A stretch of DNA of 64,000 bases from contig NZ_NOYD01000023.1 in the NCBI RefSeq assembly GCF_002258315.1, positions 1-64,000 on the forward strand. Direction: 5' to 3'. Origin of the DNA: Rhodococcus sp. 06-462-5 (GTDB lineage: Bacteria > Actinomycetota > Actinomycetes > Mycobacteriales > Mycobacteriaceae). The notes beneath the pieces were generated by a model. The model was not told the origin of the DNA. It did not search any database and was given only the letters and a program-made list of their open reading frames with translations. Position numbers and translations under genes: made by a program. Every line of letters begins with the position of its first letter. The first letter of the stretch is position 1. This document shows, in pieces, positions 17,845-26,739 of the stretch.

Positions 17845-18168
17845 TTACCGTTTGGCCCGATCCTCTCCGGCCATCCACGCCAACGCACGTTCCTTCGATG
17901 TCATGGCACCCCAAATGCCATGCGGCTCGGCTGCTTCGAGTGCATAAGCCCGGCATCGTTTGAGAACGGGGCAGTTGACACAGATGGCTTTGGCTCGCCC
18001 TTCGATTGCGGCGAGATCTTTTCCGCGGGCGCTCGTCGGTGGATAGAAGACCACCGGATCTTCGTTCCTGCAGGATCCGCCGAGTTGCCAATCCCATTGT
18101 TCGACAACCGGTGCGGGCAACGTCGGTGTCACGGAGCGGTAGCGGGTCACTGCGGAGTGTACGTCCAC
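17845..18168 (-). CDS. WhiB-family Fe-S transcriptional regulator
   Basis: A 107-residue WhiB protein. The four cluster cysteines are C33, C63, C66 and C72 (C-x29-CxxC-x5-C), and the GIWG turn is at 84-87, followed by a basic C-terminus. WhiB proteins bind a [4Fe-4S] cluster and act with the sigma factor. The GTG at 18168 is the probable start because AAGGAG lies 6 bp upstream; the ATG at 18183 overlaps that ribosome site and lacks one of its own. It lies directly downstream of the LctP permease but beyond a hairpin. The terminal GIWGA deviates by one residue from the usual GIWGG. Confidence 0.93.
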   Translation of the reverse strand: MDVHSAVTRYRSVTPTLPAPVVEQWDWQLGGSCRNEDPVVFYPPTSARGKDLAAIEGRAKAICVNCPVLKRCRAYALEAAEPHGIWGAMTSKERALAWMAGEDRAKR

Positions 18169-18201
18169 TGGTGTCTCCTTCATGTCGGCACGATAGAGGA
18201 G

Positions 18202-18227
18202 GGCCGTGCGTCGAGGGACGCACGGCC
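18202..18227 (-). terminator. Hairpin terminator after the LctP gene
   Basis: An 11-bp perfect stem GGCCGTGCGTC/GACGCACGGCC with a 4-nt loop, 14 bp beyond the permease stop. It separates the permease from whiB, which is read in the same direction. Confidence 0.75.
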
Positions 18228-18240
18228 GTCGCACGAGGAT

Positions 18241-19926
18241 CTACGGAACCATCCAGCCGAGAACCGGTGTCGATTGGAGGACGATCAGAACGGTGATGAG
18301 TGCGAGCAATCCGAGGCTCCAGGGAAGTAGCTTCCGGAACAGGTTGCCCTCGGCTCCGTCCACTCCCACTGCTGCGGATGCAACGGCGAGATTCTGAAGC
18401 GACAACATCTTGCCCATGACGCCTGCGGAGGAGTTGGAGGCCGCCATCAAGGTGGGCGACAGTCCGGTCTGTTCGGCTGCTGTGACCTGTAGGTGCCCGA
18501 ACAGTGAGTTCGACGACGTGTCGGATCCGGTCAGCGCTACGCCGATCCATCCGATGACCGGGGACAACACTGCGAAGAACACCCCTGTCGAGGCCAGTGC
18601 CAGGCCGAGCGTGGTGGTGAGCCCGGACAAATTCATCACGGAGGACAGCGCCAGCACCGACGTCACGGTGACGATGGTCCATTTCAACTGGACCACAGTG
18701 CCGCCGAATATCCGCAACCCTGCCAGCGGCTTCATTCGATAGATCGCCATCGTGATCATTCCGGACAACAGAAGCAGTGTGCCTGTTGCCTTGAGGTGAT
18801 CGAGTTTGAACTTCTGCGCCGCGACCGCTTTGCCGTCGGCGTCGACGACATTCAGTCCTGGCCACTGGAAGGTGACGCTGCCGATTTCACCGAGCCAGGT
18901 CTTGATCGACGGAATCTGGGCGATCGAGAACACGGCCATCACGACCAGGTACGGAGCTATCGACATCATCACCTGAGGGAGCGGCGGGCGTGTCACTGCG
19001 GCAATGTCCGTCGTGGGTCGCGTGACCACGGCCGATCCTGAGGTGTCGTCGTTACCGAAAGTCGTGTCTGCGCTGTCGGTGGGGGCTGCGGGGACATCAC
19101 CCGAAACAATCTCCCGCGGCTTCCAGAAGTGGAGCATCACCAGAACAGCAGCAACTGTCGCTACCGATGCGGTGACGTCGGTGAGTTCGACAGCGATGTA
19201 GTTCGAGGTGAGGAATTGCATCAAACCGAAGACGAATCCCGCCATCAGCGCGACGGGCCACGTCTGGGCCAGTCCGCGGCGTCCGTCCACCAGCATGACG
19301 AGTAGGAGGGGCACGATGAGCGCGATGAGTGGGGTCTGGCGCCCGGCCATGCTGGAAAGCTCATGCAGTGGAATGCCGGTGACCCCGTTGAGCGCGATGA
19401 CCGGCGTTCCCATGGAACCGAATGCGACCGGCGCCGTGTTCGCCAGAAGGCATACCACCGCGGCCTTCATGGGCTTCATCCCTGCGGCCATCATCATTGC
19501 CGCGGTGATGGCCACGGGCGCACCGAAACCTGCGAGTGATTCCAGCAGTGCTCCGAAGCAGTAGACGATGAGGATGGCGAGGATTCGCAGATCGTTCGAC
19601 ACCGACCGGATCGTGGTACCGAGTATGTCGAACCACGGTGTCACTACGGTGATTCGGTAAATCCACAAGGCAGTGACGAGAATCCACAGGATCGGTATCA
19701 ACCCGTAGACGACGCCGGCTGCTGCCGAGCTCAACGCCTGTCCCACTGGCATTTTCCACACGGCAACTGCCAGTATCAGTGCGGTGGCAAGGCCGGCGAG
19801 GGCGGACTTGTGGGCCTTGACCCGGAATGCGCCGAGAAGAACGAACAGCAGGGCCAATGGGATGGCGGCGCAGAGCGCGGACAGGGCCAGCGATCCTGCG
19901 ACGGGTGCACTGATTTGTTGAAACAT
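18241..19926 (-). CDS. L-lactate permease family transporter (LctP/GlcA type)
   Basis: A 561-residue polytopic protein, close to the 551 residues of E. coli LldP. Family stretches are FGALLESLAGFGAPVAIT, AFGSMGTPVIAL and, near the C-terminus, ALTGSDTSSNSLFGHLQ. About 13 membrane segments and a hydrophilic loop near residues 280-310 are visible. The family takes up lactate, glycolate and related 2-hydroxy acids with protons. GAAAGAG precedes the ATG at 19926; the frame upstream overlaps the truncated kinase gene and is not used. Next to glycerate kinases and not far from larA, which fits 2-hydroxy-acid metabolism. Confidence 0.92.
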   Translation of the reverse strand: MFQQISAPVAGSLALSALCAAIPLALLFVLLGAFRVKAHKSALAGLATALILAVAVWKMPVGQALSSAAAGVVYGLIPILWILVTALWIYRITVVTPWFDILGTTIRSVSNDLRILAILIVYCFGALLESLAGFGAPVAITAAMMMAAGMKPMKAAVVCLLANTAPVAFGSMGTPVIALNGVTGIPLHELSSMAGRQTPLIALIVPLLLVMLVDGRRGLAQTWPVALMAGFVFGLMQFLTSNYIAVELTDVTASVATVAAVLVMLHFWKPREIVSGDVPAAPTDSADTTFGNDDTSGSAVVTRPTTDIAAVTRPPLPQVMMSIAPYLVVMAVFSIAQIPSIKTWLGEIGSVTFQWPGLNVVDADGKAVAAQKFKLDHLKATGTLLLLSGMITMAIYRMKPLAGLRIFGGTVVQLKWTIVTVTSVLALSSVMNLSGLTTTLGLALASTGVFFAVLSPVIGWIGVALTGSDTSSNSLFGHLQVTAAEQTGLSPTLMAASNSSAGVMGKMLSLQNLAVASAAVGVDGAEGNLFRKLLPWSLGLLALITVLIVLQSTPVLGWMVP

Positions 19927-19951
19927 CGGTTCTCTTTCGACGTCGGTGAAT

Positions 19952-20545
19952 TCAGGAGGCGATCCGTGTGGCAGGGGTGGTCGACACCCCGGCGAACGCG
20001 GCGTACATGCTCGCGACATGAGCTGCGGTGTTGCGGACGAGTTCGGTTGTGCTGGTGGAAAGTTCATCGAAACAAGTGGGTCCGGGAGCGATGGACAGGG
20101 CTGCGGCAATTCCCGCCTCGCGTGTCTGCTGCGGACCGAGAGCGACGCGACCGGCGATGACGACCACCGGGCAGGCCGCCGGAGTTACCCGCCTTACGCC
20201 TGCGACCACCTTGCCTCGCAGCGATTGCGAGTCGAAGGATCCCTCGCCTGTCAGGACGAGAACAGCGTCGGCGCAGAGATCGGCGAATCCTATTGCACGC
20301 ATGACCATGTCGGAGCCCGGCATCAATACCGCGCCGAGAAGGGGTACCAGGCAGGCGGGCAGGCCGCCCGCCGCCCCCGCCCCGGGGATCGCCGTCACGT
20401 CGGTACCGGTCTCGGTGCGCAGAATTGCAGCGAGATGCTCGAGGCCGGAATCGATCGCGTCTACCTCTGCGGCGCTTGCACCCTTCTGCGGGCCGAACAC
20501 TGCAGCAGCACCCTCGGGGCCGAGGAGCGAAGCGTAACTGCCAAA
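19952..20545 (-). pseudogene. Glycerate kinase, 5'-truncated copy
   Basis: About 195 codons match the C-terminal half of type I glycerate kinases: LLGPEGAAAVFGPQKGA, then GAGAAGGLPACL and LTGEGSFDSQSLRGK. The N-terminal half, with the nucleotide and glycerate motifs, is missing; an in-frame stop precedes the first recognisable codon. A short protein could start at a GTG near 20500 but would lack the N-terminal half. It is 25 bp upstream of the LctP gene, suggesting an original kinase-permease operon that lost its 5' end. An intact homologue (20742-21929) runs away from it on the other strand. Confidence 0.8.
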
Positions 20546-20635
20546 TCACCCTTCCGACCGAACCCTGCAAGACCAGACTTCGGGTCTCTGTGTGGGCGAA
20601 ACTACGCGGACCGGCCAGTGACCTGATCGCCGGAC

Positions 20636-20649
20636 TTAACATTGCTTAA
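20636..20649 (+). promoter_or_regulatory. Candidate LacI-family operator (regulon 1, site 2) before glycerate kinase operon
   Basis: TTAACATTGCTTAA, one mismatch from the reverse complement of TTAAGCAACGTTAA. It lies 92 bp upstream of the kinase start, in the promoter of the operon that encodes the LacI protein itself, implying autoregulation. Confidence 0.6.
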
Positions 20650-20663
20650 TGATCTGGATCACA
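20648..20663 (+). promoter_or_regulatory. CRP/GlxR-like box beside operator site 2
   Basis: AATGA-TCTGGA-TCACA matches TGTGA-N6-TCACA at 8 of 10 positions and overlaps the LacI-type element by 2 bp. Its centre is about 86 bp from the kinase start codon. Confidence 0.4.
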
Positions 20664-20741
20664 CTTAGGTTCATGCCGTAGAACGATCCTTTTGCGCCAC
20701 GGAGCAAGCCGTCGTGTCGCACCGAAAGGCCGGAGAGAACA

Positions 20742-21929
20742 TTGAGCACTCGACCACACCTCGGGGAGATCGGCCACGTCGTCGTGGCACCCGACAAATT
20801 CAAGGGATCGCTGACGGCTGCCGATGCAGCCAGTGCGATTTCCAACGGTCTGACGGCCGTCGACCCATCGCTCCGGATCTGTGAATTTCCGATCGCCGAC
20901 GGTGGCGACGGCACTGTGGACATGGTTCTGCGCCAGGGATTCACCGCGGTGACCTGTCAGGTGACTGGACCACTCCAGTCGACGCTGTCTGCTACCTACG
21001 GCTGGAAGGACGGCATTGCAGTCATCGAAATGGCCTCGACAGCCGGTCTTGCCGTCCTCGGCACCGGCGGGCCGAACTCCACGACCGCCCGGACGGCATC
21101 GACTCGCGGTGTCGGGCAGTTGATTTCGGATGCTCTCGACAAAGGTGCTCGGAAAATCGTGCTGGGAGTAGGCGGAAGTGCAACCACGGACGGCGGAGCC
21201 GGCGCGGTCACTGCCCTCGGCGGACGCATCCTGGACGCAGATGGCGACAGTGTGTACCCCTGCCCAAGCGATCTGGTTTTCGCGCACCGGCTCGATCTCA
21301 CAGGTCTGGATCCACGCATAGCAGATGTAGAACTCGTGGTGGCGTGTGACGTGGACAATCCGCTGCTCGGGACACATGGTGCCTCCGCCGTGTACGCACC
21401 GCAGAAAGGTGCCGACGCCCACACTGTTCGCTTGCTCGACGGTGCTCTGACTCGTTGGGCAGACGTCGTCGCAGATGCGGTCGGCAATGACGTGCGGGAG
21501 GTGCCAGGGGTGGGCGCTGCGGGAGGCATCGCATTCGGTCTGCATGCGGTATTCGGCGCGACGCTGGTATCCGGGATCGACTTGCTGCTCGAGCTGACCT
21601 GCTTCGAGGACGTGCTGAGCAATGCCAGCCTGGTCATCGTAGGTGAGGGGTCACTCGATGAACAGAGCCTACGGGGCAAAGGCCCCATCGGTGTCGCGGC
21701 CTCGGCGCGGCGCGCAGGTGTTCCGGCCGTCGCCGCGGTGGGTCGATCCAGCGTGACGAGTGAGCAGGCCACTGCCGCCGGGCTCGACGGGGTATATGCG
21801 CTGGCTGATCTCGAGCCGGACCCGATCCGAAGTATGGCCGATGCGCGCACCCTGCTCGTCGAAGTCGGCACAAGGATCGCGCGCGAATACTCGACCACTC
21901 CGGCGGCGCACCGGATGGACGTTCGATGA
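20742..21929 (+). CDS. Glycerate kinase (type I, GarK/GlxK family)
   Basis: A 395-residue full-length glycerate kinase. Motifs in order are VVAPDKFKGSLTAADA at the N-terminus, IADGGDGTVD, LGVGGSATTDGGAGA and VPGVGAAGGIAFG. It phosphorylates D-glycerate to 2- or 3-phosphoglycerate, feeding lower glycolysis. The start is a TTG with GGAGAG upstream. The stop overlaps the next gene by 4 bp (ATGA). It heads an operon with a gamma carbonic anhydrase-like protein, the LacI regulator and a ketopantoate-reductase-like protein. A truncated copy lies upstream on the other strand. Confidence 0.93.
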   Translation: MSTRPHLGEIGHVVVAPDKFKGSLTAADAASAISNGLTAVDPSLRICEFPIADGGDGTVDMVLRQGFTAVTCQVTGPLQSTLSATYGWKDGIAVIEMASTAGLAVLGTGGPNSTTARTASTRGVGQLISDALDKGARKIVLGVGGSATTDGGAGAVTALGGRILDADGDSVYPCPSDLVFAHRLDLTGLDPRIADVELVVACDVDNPLLGTHGASAVYAPQKGADAHTVRLLDGALTRWADVVADAVGNDVREVPGVGAAGGIAFGLHAVFGATLVSGIDLLLELTCFEDVLSNASLVIVGEGSLDEQSLRGKGPIGVAASARRAGVPAVAAVGRSSVTSEQATAAGLDGVYALADLEPDPIRSMADARTLLVEVGTRIAREYSTTPAAHRMDVR

Positions 21930-22441
21930 TCGTGCACCTCGACGGCATGCAGACGGAGACCGACGATTCCGCGTGGGTTGCTCCCACAGCCGTGGTGATC
22001 GGGCGAGTGACTCTGGGCTCGGAAGTCGGTGTCTGGTACGGATCGGTGATTCGCGCCGACGACGCGAGCATTCGGATCGGCGACCGTTCCAACATCCAGG
22101 ACGGATGCGTGTTGCATGCCGATCCCGGGTTTCCACTCGTTGTCGGGACAGGAGTGTCGGTGGGACACAACGCCGTTCTGCACGGCTGCACTATCGGAGA
22201 TGACGTCCTGATCGGCATGGGTGCGATCGTCATGAACGGGGCGGTGGTGGGTCAGGGGAGTCTTGTGGCGGCCGGTGCCGTCGTCACCGCGGGCGCAGTC
22301 GTGCCGAGCGGGTCGTTGGTCGCGGGTATCCCTGGCAAGGTCCGCCGTAGTCTGACGTCGGACGAGATAGAGGGAAACCGCGCGAATGCCCGGTCGTACG
22401 TGGACAACGTCGCCAGGCACAGGGCGGCCCACACCCTGTGA
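21926..22441 (+). CDS. Gamma carbonic anhydrase-like protein (left-handed beta-helix)
   Basis: A 171-residue hexapeptide-repeat protein of the gamma-class carbonic anhydrase/YrdA family. Repeats run through most of the chain. The metal histidines are recognisable in VLHADPG and in VGHNAVLHGC. The C-terminal helix (ARSYVDNVARHRAA) caps the helix as in the family. It overlaps the kinase gene by 4 bp. Many YrdA-type proteins have no demonstrated carbonic anhydrase activity, and its role in a glycerate operon is unclear. Confidence 0.9.
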   Translation: MIVHLDGMQTETDDSAWVAPTAVVIGRVTLGSEVGVWYGSVIRADDASIRIGDRSNIQDGCVLHADPGFPLVVGTGVSVGHNAVLHGCTIGDDVLIGMGAIVMNGAVVGQGSLVAAGAVVTAGAVVPSGSLVAGIPGKVRRSLTSDEIEGNRANARSYVDNVARHRAAHTL

Positions 22442-22457
22442 ACGAAGGAGGTGTGCG

Positions 22458-23513
22458 GTGAGCGCGTCGGATTCGGGCCTCGCCCATCCGCGGCCGAACC
22501 GAGTATCCGCCGCTCAAGTCGCACGGGTGGTCGGAGTGTCGCCCGCGACCGTGTCCTACGTGATGAACGGACGATCAGGTGTCTCCGAAGAGACGCGTCT
22601 GCGGGTGCTCGAGGTCGCCGAACAACTCGGGCACACCTCCAGTGCTCGCGCGCACCGGTTGCGGTCCGAGCAGACCAGGGTGATCGGCTTGGTCCTGAGC
22701 GACGTGGCCAATCCCTTCTACACCGAAATTGCTGCCGGCGTCATCGATGCTGCGCGAGCTCACGGGTACGAGGTGTTCCTGACCCACACGCAGGAGGATC
22801 ACGACACGCTCGAGCCCATCGTGAACGCGATGATCGCTCGCAATGTTGATGGCGTCGTGATGACGGTCCTGTACCCTTCCGATGGCAACGTCGTCAGAGC
22901 ACTGCGCAGCGCACATATCCCGATCGCCCAGCTCTATCGTCGAATCGAGCAGATCGAGGCAGATTATGTCGGAATCGACGACTACACAGCAGCTTTCGAG
23001 ATGATGAACCACGTGGCCGATCATGGTTGCAAAGATGTGGTCACCATTGTCGGTCCGCTCGCATCCAGCGCGACGAATGCCCGGGCCAGAGGATTTCGGG
23101 AGGCTGTCAAGGTGCGTGGGCTCCGCAATACCGACGCTCAGCAATACAGCACATACGTGAGTGAGCAGGCCGGCTACGACGTCGTCGAAACGATTCTGGC
23201 GCGCAACGAACTACCGAGCGCGATCGTCTGCGGAAGCGATGCGGTGGCGCTGGGTGCCATGAGCGCACTACGAGCCGCCGATGTCGATGTACCCGGCGAT
23301 ATCGCGGTCACTGGCTTCGACGGGCTCTATTCCGGCGCATCGCCGTTACTCGAGCTCACCACCGTCTTTCAGCCGCGCCGCGAAATGGCCTCGCAGGCAG
23401 CGGAATTGCTCATTCGACGTATCGACGGGTCCGGGGGATCTTTCCAGACCGTCCTCCGCGCTCACCATCTACGGATAGGAACCACATGCGGATGCCCGAC
23501 AGCCCGGAAGTAG
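22458..23513 (+). CDS. LacI-family transcriptional regulator (proposed regulator of regulon 1)
   Basis: A 351-residue LacI/GalR protein. The helix-turn-helix VSAAQVARVVGVSPATVSYV is near residue 16, the hinge lies near RSEQTRVIGLVL, and a periplasmic-binding-protein-type sensor domain follows (GFDGLYSGASPLLELTTV near the end). GTG at 22458 is the start because AAGGAGG lies 6 bp upstream; the earlier in-frame ATG is inside the preceding gene. It belongs to the glycerate kinase operon. Its probable operators are the four TTAAGCAACGTTAA-like sites at 6277, 20636, 29698 and 29748. The effector is unknown. Confidence 0.92.
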   Translation: MSASDSGLAHPRPNRVSAAQVARVVGVSPATVSYVMNGRSGVSEETRLRVLEVAEQLGHTSSARAHRLRSEQTRVIGLVLSDVANPFYTEIAAGVIDAARAHGYEVFLTHTQEDHDTLEPIVNAMIARNVDGVVMTVLYPSDGNVVRALRSAHIPIAQLYRRIEQIEADYVGIDDYTAAFEMMNHVADHGCKDVVTIVGPLASSATNARARGFREAVKVRGLRNTDAQQYSTYVSEQAGYDVVETILARNELPSAIVCGSDAVALGAMSALRAADVDVPGDIAVTGFDGLYSGASPLLELTTVFQPRREMASQAAELLIRRIDGSGGSFQTVLRAHHLRIGTTCGCPTARK

Positions 23514-24517
23514 CTCCTCGCGTACTCGTCGTCGGCGGCGGAGCCATCGGAGGTGTCACCGCGGCGCACCTGTCCCGAAGCGGCCATGACGTCGTCGTTC
23601 TCGATACCTCCTCCGAGCACGTCGGCCTCATATCGGGCCGCGGCCTGCAATTCGACGAGCCGACGGGAACCTCGACCGTGCGGGTGGCGGCCGTCGAGTC
23701 GGCAGACGACTTGGACGGGCGGTTCGACTTCGCGTTGGTGACACTCAAGGCCCCCTACCTTCGATCTGCTTTGACACCGCTGATGGAGTCGGATCGCGTC
23801 GACACGTACGTGAGTCTGGGAAATGGTTTGGTGCAGAATGTGATCGGCGACGTGGTCGGACAGGACAGGTTCGTCGTGGGAATCACCGAATGGGGTGCAA
23901 CGAACCTGGGTCCGGGGCACCTCGCTCAGACCACGGTGGCGCCGTTCGTCATCGGCGAGGTCGACGGCCGATCGACGCAGAGGTTGGCGACACTCGGAGG
24001 CGTTCTCTCGGCCGCTGCCGAGGTGGTGACATCGGATCGCATCGTCGGTCAAGTGTGGTCGAAGTTGTTGCTCAACAGCACATTCTCGGGGCTCGGAGCC
24101 GTCACCGGAGGACTGTACGAGGACATTGCCTCCGACCCCGTGGCACGTTCGGTGGCGTATCGGCTATGGACCGAAGCGTACGACGTCGCTACCGCACTCG
24201 ATGTCGACTTGGCGGAGATCGTGGGGGTAGCACCCGACGACCTGGTTGTGAGGTCCACCGGTGATTCAGCGCGGGCGGATGCGGCCCTTGCAATTCTCAT
24301 GCGCCGACTGGGTAAGACGAAAGCATCGATGCTCCAGGATCTCGAGCGCGGCGCAATCACCGAGGTGGACGTCATCAACGGGGGAGTGTCCGCCACTGCC
24401 CGCTCGCTCGGGATTGCTTCACCACTCAACGATCGGGTAGTCGAGATCGTGCACGCGTGCGAATCCGGCCGACTTCGGCCGGGAGCGGAAGCACTTGCGG
24501 CACTTGCAGAAATCTGA
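23486..24517 (+). CDS. Ketopantoate reductase family protein (ApbA/PanE-like)
   Basis: A 343-residue NAD(P)-dependent reductase. The Rossmann loop VVGGGAIGGVTAAHL is at the N-terminus. VSLGNGLVQNVIG and the catalytic-lysine helix WSKLLLNSTFSGLGA match 2-dehydropantoate 2-reductases. It overlaps the LacI gene by 28 bp. Because it sits in a glycerate/2-hydroxy-acid regulon, reduction of some other 2-keto acid, or oxidation of a 2-hydroxy acid, is more likely than pantothenate synthesis; that is inference. The operon ends at the perfect hairpin just downstream. Confidence 0.88.
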   Translation: MRMPDSPEVAPRVLVVGGGAIGGVTAAHLSRSGHDVVVLDTSSEHVGLISGRGLQFDEPTGTSTVRVAAVESADDLDGRFDFALVTLKAPYLRSALTPLMESDRVDTYVSLGNGLVQNVIGDVVGQDRFVVGITEWGATNLGPGHLAQTTVAPFVIGEVDGRSTQRLATLGGVLSAAAEVVTSDRIVGQVWSKLLLNSTFSGLGAVTGGLYEDIASDPVARSVAYRLWTEAYDVATALDVDLAEIVGVAPDDLVVRSTGDSARADAALAILMRRLGKTKASMLQDLERGAITEVDVINGGVSATARSLGIASPLNDRVVEIVHACESGRLRPGAEALAALAEI

Positions 24518-24525
24518 GATCGGGC

Positions 24526-24556
24526 GAATCGGTGCACCCCGTGGGTGCACCGATTC
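24526..24556. terminator. Bidirectional hairpin terminator
   Basis: A perfect 14-bp stem GAATCGGTGCACCC/GGGTGCACCGATTC with a 3-nt loop, between the convergent ketopantoate-reductase-like and hydroxyacyl-CoA dehydrogenase genes. Confidence 0.88.
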
Positions 24557-24564
24557 GTGTCGGA

Positions 24565-25530
24565 TCAGCGTAGTGCGGGAGACTCGCCGAGTCGATCGCG
24601 CAGACGGTTCAATTCGACGTATGCGCGGTCGCGGTAGGCCAACAGGTCATCCTGACTCTCCGCGTCCAGATCGAGAAGTCCCTTACCTGTCTTGATGCCG
24701 AAGTTACCTGCAGCAACGGACTTCTCGATGACGTCTGGTGTGGAGAAGCGCTCACCGTACGCGCGTTCGAGGACACCGAATGCTCCTTGGTAGACGTCGA
24801 GTCCCGCCATGTCCGCGATGGCGAAGGGGCCGAAGAGCGAGAGTCTGAACCCGAACGAGTTCGAGACGATTGCGTCGATCTCCTTGGCGGTTGCCACCCC
24901 CTCGGAGAGCATGGTCGATGCTTCTTTCAGCAATGCGTACTGCAGGCGGTTGGCGACGAATCCCGGGCTGTCGGACACTGTGGACGGGCGTTTGCCCACC
25001 GCGCGCATCATGTCCGAAGCGAAATCGACCAGGCCTTCGCGGGTGCCGGTGTGGGGGATGATCTCCACGCACGGAATGAAGGGCGCAGGATTCATCCAGT
25101 GCACACCGAGGAATCGATCGGGATTCTCGACTCCGACTGCGAGAGAAGTGATCGGAATTGCGGAGGTATTGGTTCCGATCGTTGCCGTCGGGTTCGCGGT
25201 CGAGAGGCGGCGAAGGACGTCGAGTTTGATCGACTCGATCTCCGGTACGACCTCCATGATGAAGTCGGCGTCGGCGACGGCTGCTTCCATGGACTCGGCC
25301 GCGGACAAGTTCTGTGCAACTGCGGAAGCAAAGCCCAGGGGCACAAGGTCGTTGGCCTCGAACTGCTTGGCTTCGGCATGAAGACGGTCGCGAGCCCGCT
25401 CCGCAGTGGCGGCATCGACATCGGCGATGAGCACCTGATAACCGTGCGCCGCGAATGTGACGGCTATGCCGCCGCCCATATAGCCGGCGCCCACTACAGC
25501 GATCTGCTGGATGGTTGGTGTCGTAGTCAT
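24565..25530 (-). CDS. 3-hydroxyacyl-CoA dehydrogenase family protein
   Basis: A 321-residue NAD-dependent dehydrogenase. The nucleotide loop VVGAGYMGGGIAVTFA is at the N-terminus, and the catalytic histidine lies in GVHWMNPAPFIP, the family motif. GFVANRLQYALLKEA begins the C-terminal dimerisation domain. Stand-alone proteins of this size oxidise 3-hydroxyacyl-CoAs or, in some branches, free 3-hydroxy acids. It is the fifth gene of the larA-E-B-C unit, 27 bp after larC, which suggests a step after the racemase/epimerase. A 3-keto product would suit the beta-keto acid cleavage enzyme at 31231. Confidence 0.9.
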   Translation of the reverse strand: MTTTPTIQQIAVVGAGYMGGGIAVTFAAHGYQVLIADVDAATAERARDRLHAEAKQFEANDLVPLGFASAVAQNLSAAESMEAAVADADFIMEVVPEIESIKLDVLRRLSTANPTATIGTNTSAIPITSLAVGVENPDRFLGVHWMNPAPFIPCVEIIPHTGTREGLVDFASDMMRAVGKRPSTVSDSPGFVANRLQYALLKEASTMLSEGVATAKEIDAIVSNSFGFRLSLFGPFAIADMAGLDVYQGAFGVLERAYGERFSTPDVIEKSVAAGNFGIKTGKGLLDLDAESQDDLLAYRDRAYVELNRLRDRLGESPALR

Positions 25531-25557
25531 GAATCTACCTCTCGGTTGTCGTGTCGA

Positions 25558-26739
25558 TCAGTGAGTGTGCGGATGGGTGTGGGTGTGGGTGTGGTGATCG
25601 TTCACCAGGGTCTGTACTCGCTCGGCCACCGATCGCAGTGGCACTCCTGTCGCGGTGGACACCGCAACCAAGTCGTCGTGTTCCGGCTTCGATCGATGCG
25701 GGCCCACCTTCACCCGCACGTCGTGTCCGTCGACGTTCACCACCTCCATGTGACGTGGCAGGGTCCGCCGATCGACGTGTGTGCGGCGGACGCCCAATGA
25801 GCCTGTCCTCGTGAGCAGACACTCCTCGACGACGGTCATGGTGGACGGGGTACACAGCGCCGAGATCACGTGGGCAGGTCGGTTCTTCTTGCCGACCACG
25901 GGGGTGATCCATGCGTCGGCTGCGCCGGCCGTGAGCAGCGCTGGGATCAACTCGCCGAGTATCTCGCCGGTGACATCGTCGACTGTGGTGTCCAGAACGA
26001 TCATGGCATCGGGGCGACTCTCGGAACGCAGGCGTGTTCCGAGCACCGCGGTGAGTACGTTCGGACGACCCGGTGTGTCTCGCGTTCCGGCACCGTATCC
26101 CACTGCGTCCATCGTCATTTCGGGTACCGGGCCGTATCGAGTATTCGCTGCAGCGAGGAGCGCGGCTCCGGTCGGGGTGACCGTTTCGGTGTCGGAATCG
26201 ATTCCGCGAACACGCGATCCGCGCAACAGTTCGAGCGTGGCAGGTGCCGGCACGGGAATGATGCCATGTGCTGCTCGTGTCTGACCGACGCCCAAGCCGA
26301 CTGGCCCCGACCATACTTCGTCGATGTCGAGCGCGTGCAGTGCGGAGGCTACACCGACGGTGTCGACGATGGTGTCGACACCACCGAGCTCGTGGAGGTG
26401 TACCGATTCGACCGGTGTGTCGTGAATTCGTGACTCGATTCTGGCCAGTGCACGAACGGCAGCGGCCGCGAGATCTGCGGCCTCGCGAGGCCTCGCCCTC
26501 TCTGCCATCGTGATCAGCTCGTGTGCATGGCGTTCGGAAACAACATCATCGACGTCGACCACAGCGTGCAGTGCCCGAACGCCCTGCCGTTCGACGCTCT
26601 CGACGTCGAGGGTCCAGCCGGTGATTCCGGTCGAGGCAATCGCCTCACGAAGTGTCTGGATCGGTGCGCCGAGGTCGAGAAGTGCCCCTAACATCATGTC
26701 GCCCGAAATGCCGGCGATGGGGTTGAGCCAGAGAATCAT
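25558..26739 (-). CDS. larC: Nickel-pincer cofactor biosynthesis protein LarC (nickel insertion)
   Basis: A 393-residue LarC/DUF111 protein. The N-terminus LWLNPIAGISGDMMLGALL and the segment VHLHELGGVDTIVD are family signatures. LarC is a CTP-dependent cyclometallase that inserts nickel into the bis-thiolated precursor to give the nickel-pincer nucleotide. The C-terminus ends in a histidine-rich tail (HHTHTHTHPHTH) that probably binds nickel. It overlaps larB by 4 bp and encodes one uninterrupted protein, unlike species in which larC is split and joined by frameshifting. Confidence 0.95.
   Translation of the reverse strand: MILWLNPIAGISGDMMLGALLDLGAPIQTLREAIASTGITGWTLDVESVERQGVRALHAVVDVDDVVSERHAHELITMAERARPREAADLAAAAVRALARIESRIHDTPVESVHLHELGGVDTIVDTVGVASALHALDIDEVWSGPVGLGVGQTRAAHGIIPVPAPATLELLRGSRVRGIDSDTETVTPTGAALLAAANTRYGPVPEMTMDAVGYGAGTRDTPGRPNVLTAVLGTRLRSESRPDAMIVLDTTVDDVTGEILGELIPALLTAGAADAWITPVVGKKNRPAHVISALCTPSTMTVVEECLLTRTGSLGVRRTHVDRRTLPRHMEVVNVDGHDVRVKVGPHRSKPEHDDLVAVSTATGVPLRSVAERVQTLVNDHHTHTHTHPHTH

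Noticed and set aside
25558-26739. Split larC joined by programmed frameshift
   Set aside because: The gene is one open frame over 393 codons with family similarity on both sides, so no slippage is needed.
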